Positions 26,001-35,263 are shown, counted from the stretch's first letter. The stretch: 64,000 nucleotides of DNA from Photobacterium sp. CCB-ST2H9 (GCF_023151555.2 NZ_CP100425.1:2046001-2110000); one strand, 5' to 3'. The notes: generated by a model not told the origin, from the sequence alone. Program-made: numbers and translations.

Positions 26001-26423
26001 TCACTGTTTTGGCTCAGGTAAGACTGGTGGCGTACTATCCATGTAAGTTAAAAAGTTCGCCCAAATTTCATGAGTTCTTTGCTTCGTTAGCTTAGTTTCG
26101 CAAGAGATAGCCATAACACCGCGAATCGTACCCTCACGCCACTGAGTATAAACAGAGTCGCAATGAGACGACATGTAAGCCTGCCAGTCATTTTGAGCCA
26201 CTTTGATAGCATTAACTAGCTCAGGGTCATTTGAATTATGCTTAAAGCTAGCCTCTAGATAATTCAACAGTTCTGTTTTTGCGGACTCTAGTTCAATTGA
26301 TGCACACTGGTTAATTTGAAGAGTATTCAATGCATTATCGCAGTCGATAGCTGTATCTTTGGCATTAACCGCCACAGTAAAAACCAAACTTGAGAGAGAC
26401 AATAATAATTGCTTTTTCATCAT
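26001..26423 (-). CDS. LprI-domain (DUF1311) exported protein
   Basis: A 140-residue protein with a signal peptide (MMKKQLLLSLSSLVFTVAVN) and the lysozyme-inhibitor LprI pattern: DCDNALNTLQINQCASIELE, then AKTELLNYLEAS, VAQNDWQAYMSSHCDSVY and VMAISCETKLTKQRT. Four Cys are at positions usual for the family. Periplasmic; may protect against lysozyme by family analogy. GAGGAAA precedes the double ATG. Confidence 0.87.
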   Translation of the reverse strand: MMKKQLLLSLSSLVFTVAVNAKDTAIDCDNALNTLQINQCASIELESAKTELLNYLEASFKHNSNDPELVNAIKVAQNDWQAYMSSHCDSVYTQWREGTIRGVMAISCETKLTKQRTHEIWANFLTYMDSTPPVLPEPKQ

Positions 26424-26436
26424 TTTCCTCGAAAGC

Positions 26437-26542
26437 ACATAACGCCGGGCATAAGGTGCACCAACACCAAACTAACCAAGTGCACTAAACTCAAAACAAA
26501 AATCGCCGAGTGTAACGTGTCACCTTGATGCCTTTGTTATGC
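26437..26542 (-). repeat. attC site (intermediate length)
   Basis: 106 bp; reads AACGCCGGGCATAAGGTGCACC / GGTGTCACC-like variant arms. The last 23 bp also encode the C-terminus of the HIT-like protein. Confidence 0.85.
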
Positions 26543-26972
26543 CAACAGAACTCAAAATAGCTCTGATTTTGTTGAAAGCAACTATGGTATCAGGAGAGAA
26601 ACAACCGACTTTAACTTTGTAGTAATCTCTAGCCCAATCAAATAACAGTGGGCCATGAATTAAACCTTGCTGCTCTGGATAGATGCTTAAAAACGATTTA
26701 CTTAACAAGACTGTTCTTGGAAAAAGGTGGAAATGAATAATACTGGCCGCTTCTCCAAATTTGCAGCAGTACACTTTTTCGGGAGCTAACACTTTTGTAA
26801 TACTTGATTCAACTTCGCTAAGTAATACCCCAAGCTGACATTTAGCTTCATGAGGAAGTTCACTTAACTCTCTTAGATTCTCTTTATACATAACGATTAA
26901 GTAACCCGGCACATCACAATCGCTGCACTGACTTACAGTAAAATATTCTGTCTCAAGTATTGTGGTGTTCAT
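26520..26972 (-). CDS. HIT-like family protein
   Basis: A 150-residue protein from the ATG at 26972 (GGAG upstream). The nucleotide-hydrolase motif appears as SIIHFHLFPRT, a partial HxHxH, with PGYLIVMYKENLRELSEL corresponding to the strand-helix before it. Probably a nucleotide or dinucleotide hydrolase. The terminal residues GITKASR are translated from the attC right arm. Confidence 0.8.
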   Translation of the reverse strand: MNTTILETEYFTVSQCSDCDVPGYLIVMYKENLRELSELPHEAKCQLGVLLSEVESSITKVLAPEKVYCCKFGEAASIIHFHLFPRTVLLSKSFLSIYPEQQGLIHGPLLFDWARDYYKVKVGCFSPDTIVAFNKIRAILSSVGITKASR

Positions 26973-26990
26973 TACTCCATCATTCCTTAG

Positions 26991-27116
26991 GCATAACGCC
27001 CTGTTAAGGTGTGAGCAACGCAATACCGAAGCTTCCGCATACCACCTTAAACACTAAAAGCAACGCATGGTGAAAATGCCACGCGTTGCGAATCACTCTT
27101 AAACAGATTGTTATGC
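26991..27116 (-). repeat. attC site (long, VCR-like)
   Basis: 126 bp, GCATAAC to GTTATGC; immediately abuts the stop codon of the next gene. Confidence 0.93.
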
Positions 27117-27761
27117 CTACTTTTTGTCAGTGATTGCACTAATTCCACGAACAGTGAAACGACGTGAGAATAAAGGTGATTTGTACAACGTCTTAGTTTC
27201 TTTTTTGGCAGACATGATTAGGTCATCAATTGCTTTTTCCAATCCTTCATCTTTGTAAGCAATTGACTTTTCGTTAGAGGTGAAGGCTAAATCTGGGTTG
27301 ATCGTTTCACAATCTACAGTAGGGAAGCCGATTTCAGCTAGGTAGTCATAAAATACTTTTTTTGGAACAACCAATCCATACTCACGCCACGCATACTTTT
27401 TGCCCCAATAGTAACCATCGGTGGCATCATGGTGAACGCGCTCATCATTTTTGCCTTTGTTTATAACGTGTTTACCTTTTGCTTCTTCTTTAGCAAACAA
27501 GAGGCTAATAATTGGGTTTACTTCAGTATTTTTTGATAAAGCCGACAAGTCGATAATTTTATCGCCGTGGTCATCAACGTAATATCCAATATTGTAACGC
27601 TCGCCTTCTTCAACTTCTGCTGTACCATTAGCAATAAACTTATAAACAGTATCAGTTGTAGCTGGCGTAAACGAATGCTCAAACTTACCATCACCTAGTG
27701 GTTTGATTTGGTAGTTTGAAACGATCAGATCATGAATAGTATTAAGCTCACGAGATTTCAT
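27117..27761 (-). CDS. Hypothetical cassette protein
   Basis: A 214-residue soluble protein, unrecognised. Notable segments are TVYKFIANGTAEVEEGERYN, a Lys/His-rich middle (KGKHVINKGKNDERVHHDA) followed by GYYWGKKYAWREYGLVVPKK, and a basic C-terminus (KSPLFSRRFTVRG). The start at 27761 has AAGGTG upstream. One of the larger single-gene cassettes here. Confidence 0.7.
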   Translation of the reverse strand: MKSRELNTIHDLIVSNYQIKPLGDGKFEHSFTPATTDTVYKFIANGTAEVEEGERYNIGYYVDDHGDKIIDLSALSKNTEVNPIISLLFAKEEAKGKHVINKGKNDERVHHDATDGYYWGKKYAWREYGLVVPKKVFYDYLAEIGFPTVDCETINPDLAFTSNEKSIAYKDEGLEKAIDDLIMSAKKETKTLYKSPLFSRRFTVRGISAITDKK

Positions 27762-27835
27762 AAAACACCTTACATTGCAATTAAACACATAATAGCTATA
27801 TATGGGCTTACTATCGACTTATCAATCACTTGTAG

Positions 27836-27953
27836 GCATAACGCCGCGCTCAGCCGCGGACAATTTTGGGCGCTTTATGCGCGATAATGGGAGCGCAGCG
27901 ACCGCGCATAAAGCGCACAAAGTTGACCGTCGGCCTGCAGCGCATTGTTAAGC
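27836..27953 (-). repeat. attC site with extended GC-rich hairpin
   Basis: 118 bp; arms GGGCGCTTTATGCGCG / CGCGCATAAAGCGCAC form a strong inner stem. Different sequence family from the VCR-like sites. Confidence 0.87.
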
Positions 27954-27956
27954 ATT

Positions 27957-28478
27957 TTAGGTGGGCCATACCACCTCACTCTTGACTTTCTTTTTTAGTT
28001 CAAAAGTAGATATTTTTTCCTTTCCAACTTTTTCGGACCACTTGATTGATACCTTAAGAGAATCAGCTTCCGAAAATTTATTTGATGTTGCTGCATCAAT
28101 TACTCTGTAACGGTACAAGTAATACCCTCCTTCAAGAGTCTTTGGAGAAGCATCCAAATTTAGTTGCAGATAAAGGCTTTCACCAGTTTGGGAAGACGTT
28201 ACCGAAATCGACTTTAACTCGACTGGAGCTCCACTATTTTGAACGATATACACATATGCGCTTGCCGAATAGCCAGGCCAGAACCTGTAGAAATCTACAA
28301 CAAGGTATGGCTGGCCAGTATTTATATTTTCAGACGTTAGTTCCGGGTTTGGCAGTGACCATTGCAGACTTCTACGATCGGCCTCAGTTTCATCATGGAT
28401 AAAATGATACACCTCAGCCGTTTTACATCCAGCAAGGCATAGAGCTAACAATACGACGAGTAAAAATCTATAAATCAT
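27957..28478 (-). CDS. Lipoprotein of unknown function
   Basis: A 173-residue protein with leader MIYRFLLVVLLALCLAGC and a canonical lipobox LAGC. The mature domain is beta-rich (AYVYIVQNSGAPVELKSISV, YYLYRYRVIDA) and ends in a Lys-rich stretch. Membrane-anchored, periplasmic or outer-membrane; no known domain. Confidence 0.78.
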   Translation of the reverse strand: MIYRFLLVVLLALCLAGCKTAEVYHFIHDETEADRRSLQWSLPNPELTSENINTGQPYLVVDFYRFWPGYSASAYVYIVQNSGAPVELKSISVTSSQTGESLYLQLNLDASPKTLEGGYYLYRYRVIDAATSNKFSEADSLKVSIKWSEKVGKEKISTFELKKKVKSEVVWPT

Positions 28479-28485
28479 GGCTAAT

Positions 28486-28602
28486 GCTTAACGCCCCGCT
28501 CACCCGCACATACTGCGGAGAGCGTTTTTGTGTAAAGTGGCGCGCAGCGAAACACAAAAACGAGCGTAGCAGTATGTGTCGGCGTGCAGCGGTTTGTTAG
28601 CT
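28486..28602 (-). repeat. attC site with extended hairpin
   Basis: 117 bp; arms CACATACTGCGGAGAGCG / GCGTAGCAGTATGTGTC. Non-VCR class; stop-codon donor for the gene at 28597. Confidence 0.87.
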
Positions 28603-29079
28603 GTGGCCTGCATGATGAATTTCGACATAGTGCGACTCAACCAGAGCAATGTGCCCAATGACATTTTTTGAAACCTTAGCGCCACTTATTTTGCACATAA
28701 TGTAGCGATTATCGATAACGCCTTGAGGATTCCAATCAAAGTAACAGATAAAATCGAGGGTTAAATCATCTGGATCAACGGTATGTATCTCGTGATCCCA
28801 GTACCCGTGATTTACATTTGGTATTCGATTGATCATTATTGGCAATCGCGAACCTTGCGCCTGTAGTTTGAAGCATGAAATTGACTCATTAAACCAATCG
28901 TATTTCTCATAACCAATATTCAATGGCGCACATACTAAATGTTTAAAGAGTAATACGCTAACCTCCTCAAAATCATCCAATATATCCCACACATCATCAT
29001 CTTTAGGAACATAATAAATGTTTCGAAGGTGCCTTGATGCCTCTCTGTATTTCTCGAAATATTCCGTTACTTTTTTCAT
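28597..29079 (-). CDS. Hypothetical cassette protein
   Basis: A 160-residue soluble protein, unrecognised. Features: an N-terminal basic helix (VTEYFEKYREASRHLRN), an acidic middle (DDDVWDILDDFEEVSVLLF), aromatic-rich strands (DLTLDFICYFDWNPQG) and a His-rich tail (ESHYVEIHHAGHS). Confidence 0.68.
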   Translation of the reverse strand: MKKVTEYFEKYREASRHLRNIYYVPKDDDVWDILDDFEEVSVLLFKHLVCAPLNIGYEKYDWFNESISCFKLQAQGSRLPIMINRIPNVNHGYWDHEIHTVDPDDLTLDFICYFDWNPQGVIDNRYIMCKISGAKVSKNVIGHIALVESHYVEIHHAGHS

Positions 29080-29092
29080 AGCACCTTATGAC

Positions 29093-29220
29093 AGCTAACG
29101 CCGCGTTAAGTGGTGAACAACGCCTACGACCTAGCCTAAATCATTGTGCCGTATACACTAAAGTTGATTGAAACTAAAAATACCAAGCGTTGTGAATCCG
29201 TCTTGAACGCTTTGTTATAA
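29093..29220 (-). repeat. attC site (long, VCR-like)
   Basis: 128 bp, AGCTAAC to GTTATAA; carries an extra base relative to the consensus in the left arm (ACAACGCCTACGACC). Confidence 0.92.
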
Positions 29221-29745
29221 GCCTGTTTTCGCATACATTGCCGTACTACTCAACTCACCTGACGGCAATCTTCGGTCATTGCACAGTATCCCTTCGAATG
29301 TATATCCACCACGCTCTGCTACAGATCGACTTTTCAAGTTATTTACAGCAGCTTTGATTTCGAGACGATTAGCCTTAAGTTCTTTGAATGCGTAAGTTTC
29401 TACAGCTTTGACTGCTTCCGAAATGAAGCCATAACCAACGCTCGAACTACGTAGCCAATAACCAATTTCGAAATACGGGACTGTTTTGTCACGAATGATA
29501 AGCCCTATTGCTCCTAGAAAACGACCAGTGCTTTTCTCGACGATTGAATATCGTAACTCACCTTCAAAGTTCTCAAAATTGCTGATAGCTTGCTTTGTAT
29601 TCTCGATAGACTCTGCTTCAGTCAACGCATATGGAACCCAAGGAAGATAAACACCAAGCTCATCTTGGCTTTCTAATATCGCTTCGAGCATCAAAGGCTG
29701 ATATTCCATTGAAGGAGGCACTAGTTTAAGCCTTTCTGTTTCCAT
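29215..29745 (-). CDS. GNAT N-acetyltransferase, RimJ/RimL type
   Basis: A 176-residue protein beginning METERLKLVPPSMEYQPLM, with GGAG ten bases upstream of 29745. The core contains FEIGYWLRSSSVGYGFISEA (acetyl-CoA loop S/RxxGYG) and NRLEIKAAVNNLKSRSVAER, the classical ribosomal-protein acetyltransferase pattern. Fourth GNAT in the array, which matches the known enrichment of this family among cassettes. Confidence 0.9.
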   Translation of the reverse strand: METERLKLVPPSMEYQPLMLEAILESQDELGVYLPWVPYALTEAESIENTKQAISNFENFEGELRYSIVEKSTGRFLGAIGLIIRDKTVPYFEIGYWLRSSSVGYGFISEAVKAVETYAFKELKANRLEIKAAVNNLKSRSVAERGGYTFEGILCNDRRLPSGELSSTAMYAKTGL

Positions 29746-29768
29746 ATATAACAATCTCCAATTAAGGC

Positions 29769-29912
29769 TTATAACGCCGCTAGCAACGGCGGCCAATACG
29801 TAGCTTCTGCTGTGTTAAGTTGAGAGCGAAGCGAACAACACAGCAGAAGCGAAGTGTTGGACGTCCAAGCGCACGTATTTTTGTGCGCTGATGTTGCCTA
29901 GCCTTGTTAAAT
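29769..29912 (-). repeat. attC site (longest, 144 bp)
   Basis: Long hairpin AATACGTAGCTTCTGCTGTG / CACAGCAGAAGCGAAGTGTT with a loop rich in GAGCGAAGCGAA. A third sequence family among the sites. Confidence 0.85.
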
Positions 29913-30209
29913 GCCAGAAGCGCCAATTACAACAATGCCCAAAAATAATGCAATTACGCCAAGTAACCTTAACCACCAGAAGCGAAAACGCTTAAAAAAT
30001 AGATTAGCTAAAAACAACAAAATGCTTAGTAGGCCAATAACTATAAGGATGCCCGCAATAACTGCTCCAGGCTCACCTCCGTAAAAATATTGGCGAACTT
30101 CTTTCGGTATATGACTCCAGAAGAAGATCTCTATAAGCACAATACATACGCCCAATAACCCCAGAGTCATCCCAGAAACTTCAATTCTTTGCCACATACC
30201 TTGTGCCAT
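29907..30209 (-). CDS. Small three-helix membrane protein
   Basis: A 100-residue protein with hydrophobic segments at about 13-30, 47-68 and 77-98, separated by the polar YFYGGEPGAV and basic FKRFRFWWLR stretches. No known family. The stop codon falls in the attC core. Confidence 0.7.
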   Translation of the reverse strand: MAQGMWQRIEVSGMTLGLLGVCIVLIEIFFWSHIPKEVRQYFYGGEPGAVIAGILIVIGLLSILLFLANLFFKRFRFWWLRLLGVIALFLGIVVIGASGI

Positions 30210-30267
30210 TTAACGCCACGCTAAACCGCGCCACTTTTTGGCGTCGGTTTTGAGCGGCTTGTTATAC
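30208..30267 (-). repeat. attC site (60 bp) overlapping a coding sequence
   Basis: Compact palindrome CGCCACGCTAAACCGCGCC / GGCGTCGGTTTTGAGCGGC-type arms. The gene at 30221 reads into it. Confidence 0.83.
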
Positions 30268-30718
30268 GTTTTTTCCATTGGATGTGAGCCTTGATAACTT
30301 TTAATGTTATCTTCTTATCTAGAATCGTAAGAAACTGAAGAAAGTACATAGGAATGAAGAGCATCAAAGGGACTAGTTGATGCCTTACCCCTGCCGCCTC
30401 CTGCTTTGGATATAGTAAAAACATAATCAAAGCAAAGACAGCATAGATAATAGTTATTGTTGCCAAACTCCAATATCTTGCTATTACCCAATTGACTCTA
30501 ACTTCATGTTGTCGATTCTTTTTGACTGCTTTAAGCATCCGTAGCTTTAGTCTTCGGGACAGCATGTTTCCATAGACGGGGATTTTACTGGAAACACTTT
30601 TGAAGATATTTGGAACCCAGCTAAATAGGATCTTTGTGAGAAAAAGACCCACAAGAACAAAAAATATTCCCGTAAACCACCATGAGGGATCATTTAGATT
30701 TTTTAATATTTGTTCCAT
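30221..30718 (-). CDS. Membrane protein whose C-terminus is encoded by its attC
   Basis: A 165-residue protein with hydrophobic segments at about 15-33, 83-103 and 112-130. It has a basic cytoplasmic loop (SRRLKLRMLKAVKKNRQHE) and a basic tail. The last ~14 residues (ITSRSKPTPKSGAV) are translated from the attC site. Family unknown. GGAATCG-type purines precede the ATG. Confidence 0.72.
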   Translation of the reverse strand: MEQILKNLNDPSWWFTGIFFVLVGLFLTKILFSWVPNIFKSVSSKIPVYGNMLSRRLKLRMLKAVKKNRQHEVRVNWVIARYWSLATITIIYAVFALIMFLLYPKQEAAGVRHQLVPLMLFIPMYFLQFLTILDKKITLKVIKAHIQWKKRITSRSKPTPKSGAV

Positions 30719-30731
30719 TCGATTCCTTTAC

Positions 30732-30789
30732 GTATAACGCCAAGCTAAGCGGTGCACGATAGTGCATCCGCTTGAGCTTTTTGTTAAGT
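30732..30789 (-). repeat. attC site (58 bp)
   Basis: Short palindrome CAAGCTAAGCGGTGCAC / GTGCATCCGCTTGAGCTT; shortest full site seen and last of sub-array 1. Confidence 0.83.
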
Positions 30790-30792
30790 GTT

Positions 30793-31938
30793 TTATCTGC
30801 GCGTACTACTTGCAAATCTAGGATGACGGCCATACTGATCAAGCCAGCTTTTCATTTTCGTATCAACTCTAAACATTGCTTCTCCTTGGATTGTTAAGGA
30901 TTCGGTCTTAGCATGTGGTTCCCAAGGATAAGCAGGTATTTCTAGCACGCCCTTAACGATAGCTTTAAGCGAGTATGAAGTTCTACTAGGCCCCGTTTTA
31001 ACTTTCCAGTTGAAGTCCAAAGCCTCACCACCAGAAAGTGTGGTGTTTGTAGATGTCATAAGCTCATCGCTAAGCAACTCTAAGCGTTCATCTACAACTA
31101 GCTCTGCTGTAACGTCAGTTAATTGGTAAATTCCACCGAAAATTCCACTAAGTCCTGAGATCGACACGTTCACATTTATGTCTAGTTCTCGATTTTCATG
31201 TATTGCCATTTTCATTGGATGAAATTTCACTTTTAATGGCTGAAATGAGCCCACGAGATCTTTGCAACAATTTACTGAGGGTATAGACGTAAGCTCTTCA
31301 TAGGGAATTAGAGTGCATTTACCCCCTCTAGTGCCTCCCCATTCATCTCTATTCCAAGGGTCATTGACAATAAATCCTTCCTTATTCCAACCAGTAATCA
31401 ACATTGCATGGCCACATGTATCTAGCACTCTTGCCATTTCCTCAGGCATTGGATACATCTGTGTCGTAAAATGTACCCTCACAAAGGCAGGAGCTTTAGT
31501 AGAGAAAACAATTGCTTTAAAAAATTCGAAATCTCTTTCTGCGAACATCTCTGCGTTGCCTGATATGAAATCAGCACCCTCGACACCAGTAGGAAAATTA
31601 GGTAAAACATAATGCCCAGGATAATAAACATTGGGCATATAATTTAAACGCGCCAGATACCTTACTAAGTCTTCAGATAACGTTTCATGGTCGAACTCCT
31701 GCCAATTAGTCCATCTTGCATCATGAGCAATTAATTCTTGTGGCGGCACTATCCTTTCATGGAAATCTCTGAGCATTTGAACAATGGCACAGCCAGACCA
31801 AAACATTTTCTCTTGGGTATAATATGGTACGTCAATTTCATACTCCTCTGGCAAGTTGCTCAATATAGTTTGCTCTTCACTGTTTAAGCTCGGAAGCAGC
31901 TCATCCATTTTTTTAACTACATCTTCTTTCGAAGTCAT
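30793..31938 (-). CDS. C39-like cysteine peptidase with C-terminal beta domain
   Basis: A 381-residue protein without signal peptide. The peptidase domain (about 34-205) has the Cys nucleophile in YTQEKMFWSGCAIVQML (Cys50), the His in CGHAMLITGW (His177) and Asp193 in IVNDPW, the papain-like C39 arrangement. Residues about 225-345 are beta-rich. No Gly-Gly substrate or ABC transporter is near, so this is not a classical bacteriocin exporter. It is the first (attI-proximal) gene of sub-array 1. AAGGAGAG precedes the ATG. Confidence 0.82.
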   Translation of the reverse strand: MTSKEDVVKKMDELLPSLNSEEQTILSNLPEEYEIDVPYYTQEKMFWSGCAIVQMLRDFHERIVPPQELIAHDARWTNWQEFDHETLSEDLVRYLARLNYMPNVYYPGHYVLPNFPTGVEGADFISGNAEMFAERDFEFFKAIVFSTKAPAFVRVHFTTQMYPMPEEMARVLDTCGHAMLITGWNKEGFIVNDPWNRDEWGGTRGGKCTLIPYEELTSIPSVNCCKDLVGSFQPLKVKFHPMKMAIHENRELDINVNVSISGLSGIFGGIYQLTDVTAELVVDERLELLSDELMTSTNTTLSGGEALDFNWKVKTGPSRTSYSLKAIVKGVLEIPAYPWEPHAKTESLTIQGEAMFRVDTKMKSWLDQYGRHPRFASSTRR

Positions 31939-31992
31939 AAAACTCTCCTTCTTTTATGGTTTTCTTGTAGTCTGATTGATACTGCTTCAGAC

Positions 31993-32270
31993 ACTTAACA
32001 TTTTATTCAACGACATCATGTCGTATAACTCTGTCATATATCTTCACAGACCAAATGAAACATAACCATCTGATAAATAAAGACATAATCAAAGTATCAC
32101 AAAAACAATTCAATAAGATATACGACATCATGTCGTGTATCTCATTTAATCAAAAATCATAACCATTTGTTTCCAGGCACTTTTACCACCATCTGATAAA
32201 ACATCCTCATTCAGCGACAGTGTATCCACATCTGAAAAGCGACATCACACCACCACCGACGCCTGCCCCA
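31993..32270 (-). other. attI-like head module of sub-array 1 (copy B)
   Basis: Read leftward this segment ends in GTTAAGT (31999-31993), a GTTRRRY core. From there rightward it is homologous to 39894-40110, while left of the core the two sequences are unrelated. It holds two ACGACATCATGTCGT palindromes (32010-32024, 32122-32136). A possible leftward promoter is TTGTGA, 17 bp, TATTTA (about 32099-32071). Shared left boundary, core and position ahead of the first cassette are what an attI with outward promoter would show. No integrase gene is adjacent, so attI identity is inferred. Confidence 0.6.
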
Positions 32271-32283
32271 CCACCAAAAATCA

Positions 32284-32525
32284 AACACGCTACCGCCCTT
32301 AACACTCAAGTTACTGAAGGATGTAAATTTCTGTAACAGTCATCATATTGAGTTATGGGCAAGGTTTCATTAAAAGGCATGTTTAGGGTTGCATATCTGT
32401 GCTTCGGGACAAAGTTCTGAAAAGGTGGAGAAAGAAGGTGATGAAGTTTGAAGCGGAAGTGCCTGATGTGTTGCCATTGCTTGGCACAGGCGCTGGATTT
32501 CAGTCGGAAACAGGATAAGTATGCT
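32284..32525. repeat. Dispersed junction repeat, copy B
   Basis: Core 32284-32420 shares ACGCTACCGCCCTTAACAC and TTGCATATCTGTGCTT with the other copies. To the right, 32440-32525 continues homologous to copy C only (TTTGAAGCGG, CTGGATTTCA, GAAACAG). Confidence 0.8.
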
Positions 32526-32557
32526 CTGTAGGCAACGGATTTCGCCAAACAATGAAA

Positions 32558-32589
32558 CAAAAAGAGCATATGACGACATATGCTCTTTT
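32558..32589 (-). terminator. Terminator of the DUF11-repeat gene
   Basis: 13-bp stem AAAAGAGCATATG / CATATGCTCTTTT with loop ACGA. It lies after the stop at 32613 and ends in T4 on both strands. Confidence 0.8.
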
Positions 32590-32612
32590 CAATCTATTGG
32601 TAACTGGCTGTA

Positions 32613-34703
32613 TTATTCAAAACTGACTGTTGCAGAATCACTTGGCATGATGGGCTGCGAACCATCATCATCTTCAACCGTTGCCGTCACAGTATTCACA
32701 TGTGGAGAGCTTGTCACAATTGCAGTAAATTGACAGCTATAGGTGTCTTCAACTTGTGCCGCAGGTTGAATCACTTGAGGTACAGAACAAGTTGTCGACT
32801 GAATACTACCCGTGACCTGAGTGATGTCTCCAAACAAATTATCAACCAGACTTGTGATTGTCAGCGCTTCAGCATCCGAATCATTCGAGATACTCACTTG
32901 ATAAGTCACCACAGCCTGCGTGGCTTGTTTCACCACTGATGCGGCTGGCGGCGCATTGAGAACATTCACCGTCGCATCATCCACAGCACTGACGATTTCA
33001 CCATCATCATCTAAACCAGACACAGTGATGATGTTCGTCACTGCCGTATTCCCGTTGCCTGAGACAAAGGTGACAATCGTACAGGTGTAAGAACCACTTG
33101 GTGCTATTACCTGTGGAAGACTACAGTTTCCCTGACCATTCAGCATGCCTAACTTGTCGTCATCAGCGACATCAATGGTCACCGGATCAACACTTGAGGT
33201 GTTATTGATTGTGTATGTATAAGTGACGTTACCACCCGGTTCTTCAATCGTTGATGGAGAAGCCGTTTTTATCACTCCAATACTGGAGGGCGTGTTGAGA
33301 ATCACAACCGTTGCAGAGTCACTCGCGCTGACTGGATTATTTTCATCATCCTTACCTAACGCTGTAACAGTATCGGTTTCAGAACCACCCGCATTCCCAA
33401 CGACATTGATCTGGAATGAACAGCTGTAGTTTGCCCCAACCGCGATCACTTGCGGGACCGAACAATCACCTTGTCCATTTAAATCCCCATGAACGTTATC
33501 GACCAGCGAATTGATGGTGACCGGATCTGATGCTGCCGGACTTGAGTTGCTGACAATGACAGAAAACGTGACCAAACCACCCGGTTCATTCAACTGTTCT
33601 GGCGAAGCGGTTTTGATGAGCTCAATATTGGGTAACAAATCAGTGATGGTAACCTGTGCAGTGTCTTCGCCTGATAACAGATTGCCGTTATCATCAATGC
33701 CACTGGCGGTCACGATATCTGTTTCTACATCACCCGCGTTACCGACAATATTGGTCGTAAAATGACACGTATAGGTATCAATGCCACCCGGATTTCTGTC
33801 GTCTGACGGAATAGTCTGTGGAACACTACAAGTCGTACTGACAATACCATCGTGATTTGCTGTCGTAATGTCACCGTAGATGCTGTCTGTCAGTGTATTT
33901 AATGTCACGTTATTTTGCGGGTCGATACCCACATTCGTTACCGTTACCGTAAATGTCGTACTCCCCCCCGGCTCTGCTAGCGTTTGTGGATTGACCGATT
34001 TCGAAACTAACAATTCCGCTGGCGGGACTGCGATTGGAATGTTAAAGGAATCATCACACTTACATTTAGAAGGCGAGCCCGGGTATGCATCAGAAGGGGT
34101 CACGCAAAGCTCATTCGCTCCGGACTGGCGCCAACTCGTACAATATGGCAGGTTTAATTGGCCATCATTATCCGGGTCAACACACGTAGCGGTTAAAGTA
34201 AAAGTGGGTGAAAGCGGGTTATACCCAGGCTTTGCAATGTCACCACATTCATCCTGTACACCTGAAGGTGTGGTTGTGCCCGGATAGGGATCGTTTGTAC
34301 CGTCCAGATCCAGCCAAGGGGGTGACGGCTGGAAAGGTAAAGTAGAGATACTGCATTGCCCGCTTTTTGCACCATCCGAGTTAGGATCGCCATCCGTGAC
34401 AAAGTAGATCCCAACATCATGTCGCTCTTTTGATGTGGTTTCGATATCAAATGTCGCAGTAAACTGCACAACATCACCTTGATAAGCACAGCCGTCATCC
34501 AGAATTTCAAGCTTCGGCGTTCCGTCGGGGTTAGTCGCTACACCAGCGATTTTTACATCATTCGCCGTACACTGCACCGCAAAACCTGCGGTTTCTTCCA
34601 TACAGCCGCCAAACTCAGTACCCACAGCACTGACGTTTTTTATGGGTAGAGCCCCTGTGAAGACCAGGACGCCTAATATCCAGTGCCTCTTGATTTTAAA
34701 CAT
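32613..34703 (-). CDS. Secreted DUF11-type repeat protein
   Basis: A 696-residue protein with signal peptide (cleavage near NVSAVG), a Cys-rich N-terminal domain (about 30-225; VQCTANDVKIAG, CKCDDSF) and four Ig-like repeats. These start near 228, 358, 474 and 588, each with a K-S/TASP...EPGG...T-type opening, a CSVPQ strand and an ASDSATV-like end. DUF11 proteins are large surface or secreted beta-sandwich arrays, often adhesins. It has no sorting signal or anchor. It lies between repeat copies B and C, outside the cassette arrays and without an attC. Confidence 0.82.
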   Translation of the reverse strand: MFKIKRHWILGVLVFTGALPIKNVSAVGTEFGGCMEETAGFAVQCTANDVKIAGVATNPDGTPKLEILDDGCAYQGDVVQFTATFDIETTSKERHDVGIYFVTDGDPNSDGAKSGQCSISTLPFQPSPPWLDLDGTNDPYPGTTTPSGVQDECGDIAKPGYNPLSPTFTLTATCVDPDNDGQLNLPYCTSWRQSGANELCVTPSDAYPGSPSKCKCDDSFNIPIAVPPAELLVSKSVNPQTLAEPGGSTTFTVTVTNVGIDPQNNVTLNTLTDSIYGDITTANHDGIVSTTCSVPQTIPSDDRNPGGIDTYTCHFTTNIVGNAGDVETDIVTASGIDDNGNLLSGEDTAQVTITDLLPNIELIKTASPEQLNEPGGLVTFSVIVSNSSPAASDPVTINSLVDNVHGDLNGQGDCSVPQVIAVGANYSCSFQINVVGNAGGSETDTVTALGKDDENNPVSASDSATVVILNTPSSIGVIKTASPSTIEEPGGNVTYTYTINNTSSVDPVTIDVADDDKLGMLNGQGNCSLPQVIAPSGSYTCTIVTFVSGNGNTAVTNIITVSGLDDDGEIVSAVDDATVNVLNAPPAASVVKQATQAVVTYQVSISNDSDAEALTITSLVDNLFGDITQVTGSIQSTTCSVPQVIQPAAQVEDTYSCQFTAIVTSSPHVNTVTATVEDDDGSQPIMPSDSATVSFE

Positions 34704-35263
34704 GTATATACTCCTTCCATTAATTATTTCAGATATTAACCCTCACCAAATGGTGTATTAGGGTTAGCGAGTTCAAAAGCATTCACGACACCTAAAACCA
34801 ATGCTTTATTACTGCAAAAGAGCATAAACCTGTCACAAAGGGCCCTGAACTTTTCAATTTAAAACCTCAATGAGACTGCATCAAAACCATTCAGTCAGTA
34901 TTCATGCTTTACCAGACAGTTCACAAAATTCTGTGAAATTTAAATTAAACCAATACATTCTTACTCCAATCTGATATTTAACTGAAAAAATTCAGCCATA
35001 CATACAAAAAATTAAGTTTTTATTTTTATCAACAAAAGTAAACAAGATGAATTGAACAAGTACTTGAATATTCTCCTTGAGTATATCGGGTGATACGAAT
35101 AAAACTCACCCGGTAAATAAACCTGAATTTAAATCAAAAAAACATGTCTTCGTGTATTCCAACATCACGTCGGATAGCGACGCATTAAAATCTACCCGTT
35201 CGGTTCCTGCAATCAGTTTTTAGGGCGTCTGTCCTGATTTTACTCCCACTCCCCTGAATCAAA
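34704..35263. other. AT-rich intergenic region upstream of the DUF11-type gene
   Basis: No gene found. AAGGAGTATATAC directly precedes the DUF11-type start. The remainder is AT-rich with no repeat until copy C at 35264; a weak trace of the palindrome segment (AACATCACGTCGG) occurs near 35160-35172. Confidence 0.5.

Noticed and set aside
19117..30789. Array of regularly spaced repeats as a CRISPR
   Set aside because: Repeats are 57-144 bp palindromes separated by protein-coding genes and show GTTRRRY-type cores, so they are attC sites.
32306..32569. Minus-strand frames in repeat B, and a similar one in repeat D (40042-40305), sharing a QNFxPKHRYAxxNMP stretch
   Set aside because: The similarity follows from the DNA repeat. 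Frames differ in start and end, are not kept in copies A and C, and lack ribosome sites, so I treat them as non-coding.
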